This document shows, one piece after another, positions 52,292-60,073 of a stretch of DNA of 64,000 nt; within the stretch, counting starts at the first letter, position 1, and each line of letters opens with the position of its first letter. The translations under genes were made by a program, and so were the position numbers. This DNA is from Coriobacteriia bacterium. GTDB taxonomy: Bacteria; Actinomycetota; Coriobacteriia; Anaerosomatales; PHET01. The DNA lies in the NCBI GenBank assembly GCA_034370385.1, contig JAXMKZ010000023.1, positions 1 through 64,000 on the forward strand. Reading direction: 5' to 3'. A model generated the notes under the pieces. It saw nothing but the letters and a program-made list of their open reading frames with translations, was not told where the DNA came from and searched no databases.

Positions 52292-53087
52292 GCATGCCTC
52301 CCAGTGCCTCGTGGGCCGCTTCGACGACGGACTCCGCGGATACGTCCACCCGCTCGCCACCGAAGCTCGCCCATGTCAGGAACTCGATGTTACCTTGCGG
52401 CCCTGTCAGGGGCGAGAAGGTCAGCCCTCTGACCACGAGCCCGCCAGCCTCCAATGCCCGCACAACGTCGCTCAGGGCCTCCGTGTGTACCGCCGGATCC
52501 TTCACGACGCCTCGTTTTCCCACGTTCGACTTACCAGCTTCAAACTGCGGCTTAACCAGCATCACGAGATGGGCATCGGCGCCCATGAGCGCGAGCAGGC
52601 TCGGTAGTACGATCCGAAGCGATATGAACGACAGGTCCGCAACGACCACATCAAACGGTGCACCGAGCGCCGCAGGGTCAGCGGCGCGGATGTTCAGGCG
52701 CTCGAAGACGGTCACGCGGTCATCGCACCTCAGGGACCACGCCAACTGCCCGTAGCCGACGTCGACCGCAACCACCGATGCCGCACCAGCCTGCAGAAGA
52801 CAGTCGGTGAAGCCACCGGTCGACGCACCGACATCGACCGCCCGCAACCCCGAGACATCCAGCGCGAACTCATCAAGAGCCGCTGCCAGTTTGTCTCCCC
52901 CGCGAGAGACGAATCGCCGACGCTGCGTTACTTCGATCGGCGCGTCCTCGTCTACCTGATCGCCCGCCTTGAGCACGATCTGCCCGGCTACGCGGACCTC
53001 GCCCGCCAAGACGGCAGCACGAGCCTGTTCGCGGGAGGCGAACAACCCCTGCTCAGCGAGCAGCGCGTCGATGCGCCGGCGCACCAT
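52269..53087 (-). CDS. tlyA: TlyA-family rRNA 2'-O-methyltransferase
   Basis: A 272-aa protein with an N-terminal S4 RNA-binding domain (RRRIDALLAEQGLFASREQARAAVLAGEV) and an FtsJ-like methyltransferase domain: FVSRGGDKLAAALDEF (Lys), VDVGASTGGFTDCLLQAGA (SAM), VVADLSFISLR (Asp), MLVKPQFEAGK (Lys) and a C-terminal Glu, the K-D-K-E set. Mycobacterial TlyA methylates 16S C1409 and 23S C1920, and its loss gives capreomycin resistance. ATG 53085-53087 is chosen; it lies 35 nt inside dxs. Followed by nadK and recN as in M. tuberculosis and Bacillus. Confidence 0.94.
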   Translation of the reverse strand: MVRRRIDALLAEQGLFASREQARAAVLAGEVRVAGQIVLKAGDQVDEDAPIEVTQRRRFVSRGGDKLAAALDEFALDVSGLRAVDVGASTGGFTDCLLQAGAASVVAVDVGYGQLAWSLRCDDRVTVFERLNIRAADPAALGAPFDVVVADLSFISLRIVLPSLLALMGADAHLVMLVKPQFEAGKSNVGKRGVVKDPAVHTEALSDVVRALEAGGLVVRGLTFSPLTGPQGNIEFLTWASFGGERVDVSAESVVEAAHEALGGMRARPART

Positions 53088-55005
53088 CGGATCCCACCGT
53101 CGATTCGTTCGTGCCTGGCTGCGTGCCAGGCCGTTCGTTGAGCCGTCTGAGAACGCCATCACGGATTCCTTGGGGCGTGAGACCGACCTCTTCAAGGAGC
53201 AGACCCATCGCCCCGTGAGTGACGAAGCAGTCGGGGACGGCGATACGGAGCAGCGGCACCGCAAGGCCCATGTCGGCATACACTTCGGCGACCGCGGCAC
53301 CGAACCCACCGCAGGCGGTGTTCTCTTCTGCCGTCACCACCAAGCGGTGACCGAGCGCGGCCTCCTTGGCTGCATCGCTATCAAGCGGCTTGACCCAGCG
53401 CATGTCGTACACGGACGCCGTGATGCCCTCCTCGGCGAGAAGCTCCGCTGCGGCCTCGGCGGCGCCGACCATCCGGCCTACCGCCAAGATGGCCACGTCC
53501 GTGCCCCGACGCCTGATCTCCGCACAGCCCGGCGTCCAGATCTGCGTCTCCGCGGGCAGACCGACACCGCTGCCCGCTCCGCGCGGGTAGCGGATGGCCA
53601 CAGGGCCGTCCGCCGCAAGCGCGGTATGGAGTGCATGCGCAAGCTCCGCCTCATCGGAGGGCGCAAGCACCATCATGTTTGGAATGGACCTCAGGTACGT
53701 GAGGTCGAATACGCCATGGTGCGTGGGTCCGTCCTCCCCCACGAGTCCGGCCCGGTCCAGACAGAAGACCACATGCAGGTTCTGAAGCGATACGTCCATG
53801 ATGAGTTGGTCGTACGCCCGCTGCATGAACGTCGAGTAGATGGCGACGACGGGGAGTCTGCCGCCCAGCGCCAGACCGGCGGCGAGGCCAACTGCGTGCT
53901 CCTCGGCTATGCCCACATCGAAGAACCGTGCGGGAAACTCGTCCGCGAACCGATCGAGTCCGGTGCCGGACGGCATCGCTGCGGTGATCGCCACGATCCG
54001 CTCCTCACGCCGGGCCTCTTCGACAAGCGCGCGCGAGAAGGCCTCGGTGAAGCTGATCGGCCCGCCCGAACCGTTCGCCTTACCGGTCTCGATCGAGAAG
54101 GGTCCGATGCCATGGAAGGCGTCGGGCTGATCCTCTGCGTGTTCGTAGCCCGCACCCTTGCGCGTCACCGCATGGATGATCACCGGTCCGTCGGTACGGG
54201 CTGCCGCCGCAACGGCTGATTCGACGGCCGCGACATCGTGCCCGTCAATCGGACCGACGTACTTGAGTCCCAGCTCTTCGAACAGCATGCCGGGGACCAA
54301 CAACTGCTTCACGGATTCTTTGACCGCCTCGCCGGCATCGACCATAGCGCGCCCAAGCGGCATGGTTGACAGGCGAGACTCCACGCCATCACGAAGCCGC
54401 ACGTAGCGCGGGTCCAGCCGCACCCGGGCCAGATAGCTCGCGAGCGCTCCCACGTTCTCAGATATCGACATCTCGTTGTCGTTGAGCACGATCACCATCC
54501 GTGCCCCGAGGTGTCCGATGTGGTTGAGGGCCTCAAACGCCATCCCGCCGGTCATCGAACCGTCGCCTATGACCACGAGCACGTTCTCGGCACCGCCTCG
54601 GGCATCCCGGGCGAGCGCCATGCCGAGCGCTACCGACAGCGAGTCTGAGGCGTGCCCCGCGTCGAAGGAGTCGAACGGCGACTCGTTGCGCTTAGGGAAA
54701 CCGCACACTCCACCGTACTGGCGCAACGTCGAGAAGCGATCACGCCGCCCCGTCAGCAACTTGTGGACGTAACTCTGGTGGCCAACATCGAAGATCACAC
54801 GATCGTCGGGGCAATCCAGCGCCCGGTGTATGCCCAAGGTGAGCTCAACGACTCCCAAGTTGGGTGCGAGGTGCCCGCCTGTCGATGAAACGGTGCTGAT
54901 GAGTTCCGCTCTGATCTCGCTCGCCAGCTGGACAAGCTCGTCTGAGTCCAACCCCTTGACGTCACAGGGGGACTCGATGGTATCGAGCAGCCGGACGGGA
55001 TTCAC
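53053..55005 (-). CDS. dxs: 1-deoxy-D-xylulose-5-phosphate synthase
   Basis: First enzyme of the MEP isoprenoid pathway, condensing pyruvate and glyceraldehyde-3-phosphate with TPP. Motifs: TGGHLAPNLGVVELTLGIH, FDVGHQSYVHKLLTGR, TPP-binding VIGDGSMTGGMAFEALNHIG with NDNEMSISENVG, and YSTFMQRAYDQLIMD plus DRAGLVGEDGPTHHG in the pyrimidine domain. At 650 aa it is full length, with a short low-complexity tail overlapping tlyA. Start GTG 55003-55005, 5 bp after xseB. It supplies undecaprenyl precursors for MraY and other lipid-linked glycan steps. Confidence 0.97.
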   Translation of the reverse strand: MNPVRLLDTIESPCDVKGLDSDELVQLASEIRAELISTVSSTGGHLAPNLGVVELTLGIHRALDCPDDRVIFDVGHQSYVHKLLTGRRDRFSTLRQYGGVCGFPKRNESPFDSFDAGHASDSLSVALGMALARDARGGAENVLVVIGDGSMTGGMAFEALNHIGHLGARMVIVLNDNEMSISENVGALASYLARVRLDPRYVRLRDGVESRLSTMPLGRAMVDAGEAVKESVKQLLVPGMLFEELGLKYVGPIDGHDVAAVESAVAAAARTDGPVIIHAVTRKGAGYEHAEDQPDAFHGIGPFSIETGKANGSGGPISFTEAFSRALVEEARREERIVAITAAMPSGTGLDRFADEFPARFFDVGIAEEHAVGLAAGLALGGRLPVVAIYSTFMQRAYDQLIMDVSLQNLHVVFCLDRAGLVGEDGPTHHGVFDLTYLRSIPNMMVLAPSDEAELAHALHTALAADGPVAIRYPRGAGSGVGLPAETQIWTPGCAEIRRRGTDVAILAVGRMVGAAEAAAELLAEEGITASVYDMRWVKPLDSDAAKEAALGHRLVVTAEENTACGGFGAAVAEVYADMGLAVPLLRIAVPDCFVTHGAMGLLLEEVGLTPQGIRDGVLRRLNERPGTQPGTNESTVGSDGAPAHRRAAR

Positions 55006-55010
55006 TTGGC

Positions 55011-55292
55011 TCAGTTCAGCTCCGTCGTCTCATCGTCGGCACCTGCGGCGGTTGGCGCACTATCGCCGTCAGCGGTCTCGTCGGCGGAGTCCGCGTCGTC
55101 GAGCTCGCTTGCGCTACCTGCGTCCTCCCAATCGGCGTGGTCGATCAGCTCGGTGCACTGGTTGGCGAGCTTGACGCCCTCTTCAAGCAGGTCGAGGCTC
55201 TTCTCGAGCGACGTGTCCTTCTTGCGGACCTGCGTCACGATCTCCTCGAGTCGGGCACGAGCCTGAGTGAAAGTGCGCGGTTCTTCAGTCAT
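55011..55292 (-). CDS. xseB: Exodeoxyribonuclease VII small subunit
   Basis: A 93-aa protein. The first 50 residues are the XseB helical hairpin ([40 protein letters not shown]), which multimerises on the XseA large subunit to degrade single-stranded DNA. An acidic D/E/A/S/T-rich tail of about 40 residues follows and is longer than in most XseB proteins. The ATG start at 55290-55292 has GGGAGGG upstream and overlaps the nusB stop by 8 nt. xseA, normally adjacent, is absent from this locus. Confidence 0.88.
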   Translation of the reverse strand: MTEEPRTFTQARARLEEIVTQVRKKDTSLEKSLDLLEEGVKLANQCTELIDHADWEDAGSASELDDADSADETADGDSAPTAAGADDETTELN

Positions 55293-55713
55293 GCAACCCT
55301 CCCGGGGTGCCACTGCGCTCGGCGATTCGGCCAAGCACTCCATTGACGAACTTCGATGACTCGTCTCCCCCATAGACCTTCGCCAGTTCGACGGCCTCGT
55401 TGATGGCGACGCTGTGCGGAACGTCAGCCAGATAGCGCAGTTCATAGGTGGCGATGCGCAAGATGTTCTTGTCCACGAGCGGCATGCGCGAGACGGACCA
55501 GTGCTCGGAGGTCTCGCCGATCACGCTGTCGAGGTCACCCATGTGTTCTTCGACGCCCAGTGCGAGTTGCCTTGAGAATTCGTCGGGGACACCCTCTTCG
55601 AGAGTGTAGCTCTCGTCTGCGAGGATCTTCTCGATTCCATCACCGGTCACTTCGCGCTGATAGAGCATCTGCAAAGCCTGGATGCGTGCGCGATGGCGCT
55701 CGGTTCGTACCAT
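55285..55713 (-). CDS. nusB: Transcription antitermination factor NusB
   Basis: A 142-aa all-helical RNA-binding protein that with NusE (S10) supports rRNA transcription. Family features: [19 protein letters not shown] at the N-terminus, [53 protein letters not shown] at the C-terminal half. The length is normal. Only 3 bp separate it from the Asp23 gene. The accC-asp23-nusB order is the same as in Bacillus subtilis (accC-yqhY-nusB). Confidence 0.95.
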   Translation of the reverse strand: MVRTERHRARIQALQMLYQREVTGDGIEKILADESYTLEEGVPDEFSRQLALGVEEHMGDLDSVIGETSEHWSVSRMPLVDKNILRIATYELRYLADVPHSVAINEAVELAKVYGGDESSKFVNGVLGRIAERSGTPGGLHD

Positions 55714-55716
55714 GGC

Positions 55717-56067
55717 CTACTCGGAGAACACGAGGCCGTCGACGTACACGTCGACCGCCTCAACCGGGACCCCGACCTGACTGGCCAGCGCCTCTGCCAC
55801 AGCCTGCTGCACACCCGCCGCCACCACGCGAAGATGCTCGCCGTACGTGATCTGGATGTGCACCGTCACCGTGAGAGCGTTGTCCTCGCCCACGGTCACA
55901 TCGACTGCCCGCGACGAGCCCTTGCGCGCGCCCTTCTGGACGAGCCCGGCGATACCGGGTGCACCGACGCTCGCGACGCCATCGACCCCCTCGGTCGCGA
56001 CGATGACGATCGTGTCCAAGACTCCCGGCGCTACGCCGAGCCCCTCAAGGCGAATCTCATCAGACAT
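55717..56067 (-). CDS. Asp23/Gls24-family protein
   Basis: A 116-aa DUF322 (Asp23/YqhY) protein: VAPGVLDTIVIVATEGVDGVASVG, then RAVDVTVGEDNALTVTVHIQITYGEHLRVVAAGVQQAVAEALASQVGVPVEAVDVYVDGLVF. YqhY in Bacillus is implicated in regulating acetyl-CoA carboxylase or lipid synthesis, consistent with its place next to accC here. Soluble, no membrane segment. ATG start with AGGAGCG upstream. Confidence 0.9.
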   Translation of the reverse strand: MSDEIRLEGLGVAPGVLDTIVIVATEGVDGVASVGAPGIAGLVQKGARKGSSRAVDVTVGEDNALTVTVHIQITYGEHLRVVAAGVQQAVAEALASQVGVPVEAVDVYVDGLVFSE

Positions 56068-56091
56068 GGTGTCGCTCCTGGCAGACGCCGG

Positions 56092-57441
56092 TCATCCGGC
56101 GTTCATCTCGGTGTCAATGAAGTCAGTATAGACCTCGCCTCGCACGAACGCGGGGGTCTCGAGCACGCTCAGGTGGAACGGTATCGTCGTGGCGATTCCC
56201 GTGACGATGAACTCGTCTAGGGCGCGGTGCCCGCGCGCTATAGCCTCTTCGCGCGTTTCTCCCCACACGATGAGCTTTCCCAGGAGCGAATCGTAGTTCG
56301 GCGGAACCGTGTAGCCGGAGTACACGTGGCTGTCCACACGCACCCCGAAGCCGCCGGGCGGGCTGAACACCGCGACCGTCCCGGGATTAGGACGGAAGTT
56401 GTGCGCCGGGTCTTCAGCGTTGATGCGAAACTCGATGGCGTGGCCGCGCAGCACGATCTGGTCCTGCCGCGCGTGCTTCATGGGCAGACCTGCCGCGATT
56501 CGAATCTGTTCCTTGATGATATCGACGCCGGTGATCTGCTCGGTCACCGGGTGCTCTACCTGCACACGGGTGTTCATCTCCATGAAGTAGAAGCGGCCGT
56601 CGGTGTCGAGCAGGAATTCGATGGTGCCCGCGTTGACGTAGTCGACGTTCTTGACAAGCTTGATGGCGGCCTCGCCCATCGCTGCACGCGTCTCGGGGTC
56701 AAGCGCGGGGCTCGGCGCTTCCTCGACGAGCTTCTGGTGGCGCCGCTGAATGGAGCAGTCTCGCTCGAACAGATACACCGCGTTGCCCTGGGTGTCCGCC
56801 AGCACCTGGATCTCCACGTGCCGTGGCCGGAGCAGATACTTCTCAAGATAGACTTCGTCGTTTCCGAATGACGCAGCCGCTTCGGTCTTTGCGGCCGTGA
56901 AGTTGGCTGCTAGTTCGGACTCGTCCTTGGCGACTCGCATGCCCTTGCCGCCACCGCCTGCCGATGCCTTGATCAGTACGGGGAAGCCGACCTCACGGGC
57001 GAAGCGCAACGCCTCCTCGGCAGTATCCACCGGGCCGTCCGAACCCGGCACGCACGGCACACCGGCCGCCGCAGCCGTCGTCCGCGCCTGCGCCTTGTCG
57101 CCCATGCGGTCGATAGCATCAGGCGATGGCCCGATGAAGGTCAGGCCCGAGTCGGCACACGCTCGGGCGAACGCGGCGTTCTCCGACAGGAACCCGTAGC
57201 CCGGGTGCACCGCCTGGGCACCCGTCGTCAGCGCCGCGGAGATGATGTTGGGCATGTTGAGATAGGACTGAGTGGACGGGGCGGGCCCCACGCATACCGC
57301 GTGATCGGCCATGCGCGCGGGCAACGAGTCCCGATCGGCCTCTGAGTAGACGGCGACCGTCTCTATGCCCATCTCGCGCGCGGCCCTGATGACCCGCAGC
57401 GCCACTTCGCCGCGGTTGGCGATGAGAATACGCTGAAACAC
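56092..57441 (-). CDS. accC: Biotin carboxylase
   Basis: ATP-grasp enzyme that carboxylates the biotin on a BCCP using bicarbonate. Motifs: FQRILIANRGEVALRVIRAAREMG, HPGYGFLSENAAFA, the glycine-rich loop KASAGGGGKGMRV, CSIQRRHQKLVEEAPSP, EFLLDTDGRFYFMEMNTRVQVEHPVTE (metal and bicarbonate sites). At 449 aa it is the stand-alone bacterial form. Start GTG 57439-57441, 17 nt after the carboxyltransferase/BCCP fusion. It may serve both acetyl-CoA carboxylase and a pyruvate (or related) carboxylase, because its neighbour carries both a pyruvate-type carboxyltransferase and an AccB-type carrier. Confidence 0.96.
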   Translation of the reverse strand: MFQRILIANRGEVALRVIRAAREMGIETVAVYSEADRDSLPARMADHAVCVGPAPSTQSYLNMPNIISAALTTGAQAVHPGYGFLSENAAFARACADSGLTFIGPSPDAIDRMGDKAQARTTAAAAGVPCVPGSDGPVDTAEEALRFAREVGFPVLIKASAGGGGKGMRVAKDESELAANFTAAKTEAAASFGNDEVYLEKYLLRPRHVEIQVLADTQGNAVYLFERDCSIQRRHQKLVEEAPSPALDPETRAAMGEAAIKLVKNVDYVNAGTIEFLLDTDGRFYFMEMNTRVQVEHPVTEQITGVDIIKEQIRIAAGLPMKHARQDQIVLRGHAIEFRINAEDPAHNFRPNPGTVAVFSPPGGFGVRVDSHVYSGYTVPPNYDSLLGKLIVWGETREEAIARGHRALDEFIVTGIATTIPFHLSVLETPAFVRGEVYTDFIDTEMNAG

Positions 57442-57458
57442 GCTTCCGCCTCTCCCCG

Positions 57459-57908
57459 CTAGGCGGGTTCGTAGTAGAAGAGCACCGTCCCGTACTCAAC
57501 GGGATCGCCGGTCTCGACACCGATCTCACGGATGGTGCCCGCCTCTTCGGTGGTGATCTCGTTCATGAGCTTCATCGCCTCGACGATGCACAGCGCCTGA
57601 CCTTCGGCCACCGCATCGCCGACGGCGACGAACGGCGCGGCGCCTGGCGCCGGAGCCGCGTAGAACGTACCCACCATAGGCGCCACGACGGTCTTCCACG
57701 TGGCGGGTCGGTCAGCGACCGGCGCCGAAGGAGCACCCACCGGCTCAGCCGGTGCGCTCGCAACCGGTGCAGCCGGTGCCGGTGCGCTCGCAACCACCGC
57801 GCCCGCCTTGCGAATCGCGATCTTGGAGTCACCCTCCTCGATGACGATCTCTGCGACGTCCGAGGCCTCCAGGACCTTGATCAGCTCGCGAATATCGTTG
57901 ACGTTCAC
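57459..57908 (-). CDS. accB: Possible internally initiated AccB (BCCP) isoform
   Basis: Within the fused frame, GTG at 57908-57906 (codon 467) is preceded by GAGAGGGAG and a 5-nt spacer, an excellent ribosome-binding site. Translation from it would give a 149-aa protein starting MNVNDIRELIKVLEASD, the exact N-terminus and length of a normal AccB, ending in the same biotin domain (Lys113). So one gene may yield both the fusion and free BCCP for acetyl-CoA carboxylase. The efp-accB-accC-asp23-nusB order of Bacillus places accB exactly here. Use of the site is inferred. Confidence 0.5.
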   Translation of the reverse strand: MNVNDIRELIKVLEASDVAEIVIEEGDSKIAIRKAGAVVASAPAPAAPVASAPAEPVGAPSAPVADRPATWKTVVAPMVGTFYAAPAPGAAPFVAVGDAVAEGQALCIVEAMKLMNEITTEEAGTIREIGVETGDPVEYGTVLFYYEPA

Positions 57909-59306
57909 TGAGTCTCCCTCTCTGACTGTGTCTACCTCGCCGCCCATCAGGAACACGGCTTCCTCGGCACCTTCTTGGTGCGCCGTGAGGTACGTGCGTG
58001 CCTCGTTCGGGAAGAGCGCGTACATGAGTACGTCCTCTTCGTTCTTGGCGAGGTCACCGATCTCTGCCTCGGCCTCGGCGTAGGTGCCCCGCGCAAGTGA
58101 GCCGGGACGGGTCTCAGGCCCCAGCGGCTGAGTGTCACCGAGGACCTTGGCCACAATGGCCTTGTCCATGGGACCGGGTGCCTTGCCGTAGAGCCCCTTC
58201 AGGTAGTCCTTCATCTCTTCGGGCACAATCGCCCAGCGCTTGCCGGTGAGCACGTTTATGACGGCCTGCGTGCCGACGATCTGGGACAGCGGCGTCACGA
58301 GGGGCGGGTAGCCGACCTCGGCCCGCACCCGGGGAATCTCCCGCAGTACGTCGGGCAGTCTGTCCGCCGCCTTCTGTAGCTCGAGTTGGCTGACGAGGTT
58401 CGACATCATCCCGCCGGGCACCTGGTGGCTGAACACCTCCATGGACAGCAAGGTCGTGATGCCGCGCTTGAGGCCCTTCGACGAGCGAACCGCCTCCCAG
58501 TACTCGGCGATCTCGAAGAGCAGGTCGAGGTCCAGACCGCTGTCGTACGGGCTTTCCTTGAGAGCCGCGACGATCATCTCGACGGCCGGCTGGCTGTTGC
58601 CGAACGCGAGCGCCACGACGGCGGTGTCGATGATGTCTGCGCCGGCCTCCGCAGCCTTGAGGTAGTTCATGGGCGCCATGCCGCCGATGTAGTGACAGTG
58701 AACGTGGACCGGCAGGCCCACCTCGTCCTTGAGCGCACGCACCATGCGTTCGGTCCTAAACGGCGTGAGCATGCCCGCCATGTCCTTGATAGCGATCGTA
58801 TCCGCACCTATCTCCTTGAGCTGATGCGCATACTCGATGAAGGCGTCAAGCGTGTGAACGGGCGATACGGTATAGCTGATGGCGCCCTCGAAGTGACCGC
58901 CGGCCGCCTTGACCGCGCGCCCCGCCACCTCGACGTTGCGAATGTCGTTCAAGGCATCGAAGACGCGAAACACATCTATGCCGTTACGCTTGGACGCACG
59001 GACGAAACGCTCGACTATGTCATCACTGTAGTGGCGATACCCTACGAGGTTCTGCCCGCGCAGAAGCATCTGCAGCGGCGTCTTGGGGCAATGCTGCTTG
59101 ATGACCCGAAGACGATCCCACGGGTTCTCGTCGAGGAACCGGAGGCTCGAGTCAAAGGTGGCTCCGCCCCACACCTCGAGCGACCAGTAGCCGACCGAGT
59201 CCATCTTGGGCAGGATCGGCAGCATGTCGCCGAGCTCCATGCGTGTGGCCCACAAAGACTGGTGCGCGTCTCTAAGCGTGGTGTCCGTTATGTGAATAGG
59301 TCGCAT
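57459..59306 (-). CDS. Carboxyltransferase (OadA/PycB type) fused to AccB-type biotin carboxyl carrier protein
   Basis: A 615-aa fusion. Residues 1 to about 460 are a pyruvate/oxaloacetate carboxyltransferase: TDTTLRDAHQSLWATRM (Asp ligand), QMLLRGQNLVGYRHY, IAIKDMAGML with the carbamylated-type Lys174, and metal ligands in HVHCHYIGG (203-205). Residues 467-615 form a full AccB: NDIRELIKVLEASDVAEIVIEEGD, a P/A-rich linker, APMVGTFYAAPAPGA and biotinyl Lys579 in CIVEAMKLMNEI. The AccB half is acetyl-CoA-carboxylase type, not the short OadA/PycB carrier. ATG 59304-59306 has AAAGGGAG upstream. With AccC it could act as a two-subunit pyruvate carboxylase. Confidence 0.9.
   Translation of the reverse strand: MRPIHITDTTLRDAHQSLWATRMELGDMLPILPKMDSVGYWSLEVWGGATFDSSLRFLDENPWDRLRVIKQHCPKTPLQMLLRGQNLVGYRHYSDDIVERFVRASKRNGIDVFRVFDALNDIRNVEVAGRAVKAAGGHFEGAISYTVSPVHTLDAFIEYAHQLKEIGADTIAIKDMAGMLTPFRTERMVRALKDEVGLPVHVHCHYIGGMAPMNYLKAAEAGADIIDTAVVALAFGNSQPAVEMIVAALKESPYDSGLDLDLLFEIAEYWEAVRSSKGLKRGITTLLSMEVFSHQVPGGMMSNLVSQLELQKAADRLPDVLREIPRVRAEVGYPPLVTPLSQIVGTQAVINVLTGKRWAIVPEEMKDYLKGLYGKAPGPMDKAIVAKVLGDTQPLGPETRPGSLARGTYAEAEAEIGDLAKNEEDVLMYALFPNEARTYLTAHQEGAEEAVFLMGGEVDTVREGDSVNVNDIRELIKVLEASDVAEIVIEEGDSKIAIRKAGAVVASAPAPAAPVASAPAEPVGAPSAPVADRPATWKTVVAPMVGTFYAAPAPGAAPFVAVGDAVAEGQALCIVEAMKLMNEITTEEAGTIREIGVETGDPVEYGTVLFYYEPA
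57906..57922 (-). promoter_or_regulatory. Internal ribosome-binding site and GTG start inside the carboxyltransferase-BCCP fusion
   Basis: The minus strand reads GAGAGGGAG (57922-57914), then ACTCA, then GTG (57908-57906), in frame with the fusion. It lies exactly at the junction between the carboxyltransferase and AccB modules. It may be functional or a relic of the former gene boundary. Confidence 0.6.
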
Positions 59307-59341
59307 CGCGACTCCCTTTGCATACAGCGAGCGAGCGGCCC

Positions 59342-59362
59342 CGGCACGAAGGCTTCGTGCCG
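59342..59362 (-). other. Hairpin at the 5' end of the carboxyltransferase-BCCP transcript
   Basis: A perfect 8-bp stem (CGGCACGA / TCGTGCCG) with a 5-nt loop starts about 6 nt after the predicted transcript start. It may stabilise the leader or regulate it; there is no U-tract and the ribosome-binding site lies well downstream. Confidence 0.4.
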
Positions 59363-59374
59363 CGTAGTCCGAAG

Positions 59375-59380
59375 ATTATA
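59375..59380 (-). promoter_or_regulatory. -10 box of the carboxylase operon
   Basis: The minus strand reads TATAAT, a consensus -10, about 70 bp before the fusion gene. The best -35 candidate, TTGAAG, is 22 bp away, which is too far, so the -35 is poor. This probably starts the carboxylase-asp23-nusB... operon. Confidence 0.55.
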
Positions 59381-59400
59381 TACGAGCGTGCCCCGCACGA

Positions 59401-59442
59401 CACTTCAAGAATGAAGCACGGCCGGGCGGCCGGATGGAAGTG
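59401..59442 (-). terminator. Structured region after efp
   Basis: Outer repeats CACTTC (59401-59406) and GAAGTG (59437-59442) enclose a CGGCC-GGGC-GGCCG hairpin. An alternative CTTC/GAAG pairing (59403-59416) would be mutually exclusive with the outer stem. It lies between the efp stop and the carboxylase promoter, so it probably ends the aro-efp transcript; no T-tract is seen. Confidence 0.35.
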
Positions 59443-59469
59443 CCGATCTGCGGACAGAGACGGTTCGCT

Positions 59470-60030
59470 CTAGACGCGGGTGATGTAGCGCCCGTCTCGC
59501 GTGTCGACTTTGATCCTCTCGCCCGCGTTGACGAACATGGGTACCTGCACGACCGCGCCCGTCTCGAGCGTAGCGGGCTTCGTGCCGCCCTGAACGGTGT
59601 CGCCCTTGAAGCCGGGGTCCGTTTCGGTGACCTCGAGCTCGACGAACATGGGGGGCTCTACGCCCATGTAGTCGCCGTCGGCGGTCATGATCTCGACCTC
59701 TTCGTTCTCTTTGAGCCACTTGGAGGCCTCACCGACGAAGTCGCTGTCGAGTTCAACCTGTTCGTAGCTCGTGTTGTCCATGAAGTGGAACGTCGAACCG
59801 TCGCTGTAGAGGTACTGCATCTTCTTCGTCTCGATGCGAACGTCCTCGAACTTCTCGCCTGCGCGAAACGTGTAGTCAACGACGCGCCCGCTCTCCAGCT
59901 CCTTGAGTTTCGTGCGCACGAACGCTCCGCCCTTGCCGGGCTTGACGTGCTGGAACTCGACGATGACCCAACGCTTGCCCTCGTGGATGATGCACATGCC
60001 GTTCTTGAAGTTCGCGGTGGTGACTGACAT
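59470..60030 (-). CDS. efp: Elongation factor P
   Basis: Rescues ribosomes stalled at polyproline. A 186-aa, three-domain protein with the modified-loop segment HVKPGKGGAFVR; the tip residue is Lys33 (PGKG), compatible with lysine-type modification or an unmodified form. The C-terminal signature KGDTVQGGTKPATLETGAVVQVPMFVNAGERI is intact. ATG 60028-60030. It lies after the M24 aminopeptidase, as in Bacillus (yqhS-yqhT-efp). Several proteins here have proline-rich tracts that may depend on it, for example the DUF4013-like tail at about 12300-12555. Confidence 0.96.
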   Translation of the reverse strand: MSVTTANFKNGMCIIHEGKRWVIVEFQHVKPGKGGAFVRTKLKELESGRVVDYTFRAGEKFEDVRIETKKMQYLYSDGSTFHFMDNTSYEQVELDSDFVGEASKWLKENEEVEIMTADGDYMGVEPPMFVELEVTETDPGFKGDTVQGGTKPATLETGAVVQVPMFVNAGERIKVDTRDGRYITRV

Positions 60031-60073
60031 CCCTTGCCTCGACTCTCCTGGTACGCGGCGCGCCCTGCGCCGG

